Source of the DNA: Siphonodentalium dalli
Taxonomy: Eukaryota > Mollusca > Scaphopoda > Gadilida > Siphonodentaliidae
Length of the DNA stretch: 64,000 bases
Assembly: GCA_032622095.1 (NCBI GenBank)
Contig: CP136069.1
Location: 30,572,342 to 30,636,341 of the forward strand
Direction of reading: 5' to 3'
Part shown: positions 63,338-64,000 of the stretch, one piece after another
Layout: each line of letters begins with the position of its first letter
Position numbering within the stretch: the first letter of the stretch is position 1
Translations under genes and position numbers: made by a program
Notes under the pieces: model-generated
What the model was told of the DNA's origin: nothing
Databases searched by the model: none
Seen by the model: only the letters and a program-made list of their open reading frames with translations

Positions 63338-63563
63338 TTAACCCTTTACCCAACAGAACGGCCCTGTGCCAATGCATTCTCTTATATATGCGAGTCGACC
63401 ATAGGTCGCCTCGCATATATAAGAGAATGCATTGGCTTAACACATTAAAAATTATAAAATTGTTAAAGAATGTAAGAAAAAATGGTAAAAAGTGTTTTAG
63501 GCCAATGCATTCTCTTATATATGCGAGGCGACCTATGGTCGACTCGCATATATAAAGGGTTAA
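63338..63563 (-). mobile_element. Family A1 deletion derivative (226 bp)
   Basis: TTAA flanks and intact left end, first hairpin and spacer. The second hairpin runs to 'gactcgcatatata' and joins 'aagggttaa' directly, losing ~170 bp including the asymmetric segment. Confidence 0.93.
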
Positions 63564-64000
63564 TAGTTCTAACTTCCACGCACATTCAGCACATACTTTG
63601 GGTGTTCTTGGGGTGATGAGGTAAGTGTTCAAAGTTGCCCATCAAAACATATGGTATATCTGTAGTCCAATATATTTATTGGATAGCTGTCAGAAACAGA
63701 CATGAAAGAAATACATGACAGATATACTCACGTCACGATATGTATAGAAAATAAGAATGTGGCGGCAGTACGTCACAGTAGGAGGGACAAAACAGATGAA
63801 CAAAATCAAGTCTGCGTCATTCTGGGCAGTCACAGAAGAGATGTTTTGTATTGTTTTGTGAGGTGACAAAACTAAAACCAGAAACTGCTAACTGAATGTT
63901 CTCGAAATACAGAAAGGAGTGCTTAATAGACATAACAGGATGGACTCCCACATAGTGGCAGAAAAATAAGTCAATAGCCGAGAAGTAGCATACTGGTCTC
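63564..64000. other. Unassigned non-coding sequence
   Basis: No repeat or coding feature recognised up to the window edge. Confidence 0.5.

Overview
This is animal (eukaryotic) DNA and almost all of it is non-coding. Only two short stretches look like exons of a host gene. Both are on the minus strand: 33110-32891 and 19432-19298. They encode the second half of one PDZ domain plus a linker, and then the first half of the next PDZ domain. Each is bounded by proper splice sites and both end in phase 0, so they join in frame. The order and residues fit PDZ1-PDZ2 of the MPDZ (MUPP1)/PATJ polarity-scaffold family. The window therefore appears to be intronic sequence of one such gene, with a 13.5-kb intron between the two exons and more than 19 kb of intron after the second. 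I did not find the neighbouring exons. The repeat style (many ACATGTA motifs, copies of 'aagggccataactct', GACAGACGGACG-type tracts) suggests a marine mollusc, probably a bivalve or relative. That is inference only.

The rest is a dense, layered collection of short non-autonomous DNA transposons. Family A has TTAA target sites, CCCTTT ends (piggyBac-like) and one or two ~70-bp near-perfect hairpins; there are about 14 copies of subfamily A1, four of A2, a dozen A3 copies or fragments and two short A4 palindromes. Family B has 'double-hairpin' elements ending CAAGCCTTGAAATAG or CAAGCCTGAGTTTAG, in more than 25 copies or fragments. Family C has ~215-bp palindromes starting TA-CAGTAATGCCC (mariner-like, TA target site), in about 25 copies or fragments. 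Smaller families include hAT-like elements with 8-bp target-site duplications (one still carries a BED zinc-finger ORF), a 351-bp element with a 9-bp duplication, a GC-rich TA-site element (J), a 1.28-kb inverted-repeat element with an internal array (E), and several foldback elements.

Tandem arrays: a 30-bp array at the left edge, ~57-bp units at 3.5-4.1 kb, 68-bp units at 12.0-12.3 kb, a 66-unit 28-bp minisatellite at 22.5-24.4 kb, ~41-bp units at 29.5-30.4 kb, a GATGTATATA array at 37.6-38.1 kb, ~135-bp units with (TCTG)n at 42.5-42.9 kb, ~175-bp units at 55.6-57.4 kb, and a duplicated segment at 62.5-63.1 kb.

Insertions are nested in a consistent order: B is hit by C and A; C is hit by A, J, hAT-like and 9-bp-TSD elements; A copies look the youngest. 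Several duplicated host segments keep an unoccupied copy of the insertion site, so element ends and target-site duplications can be read directly. I saw no rRNA, tRNA, CRISPR or bacterial-type genes. Most short ORFs are translations of the repeats.
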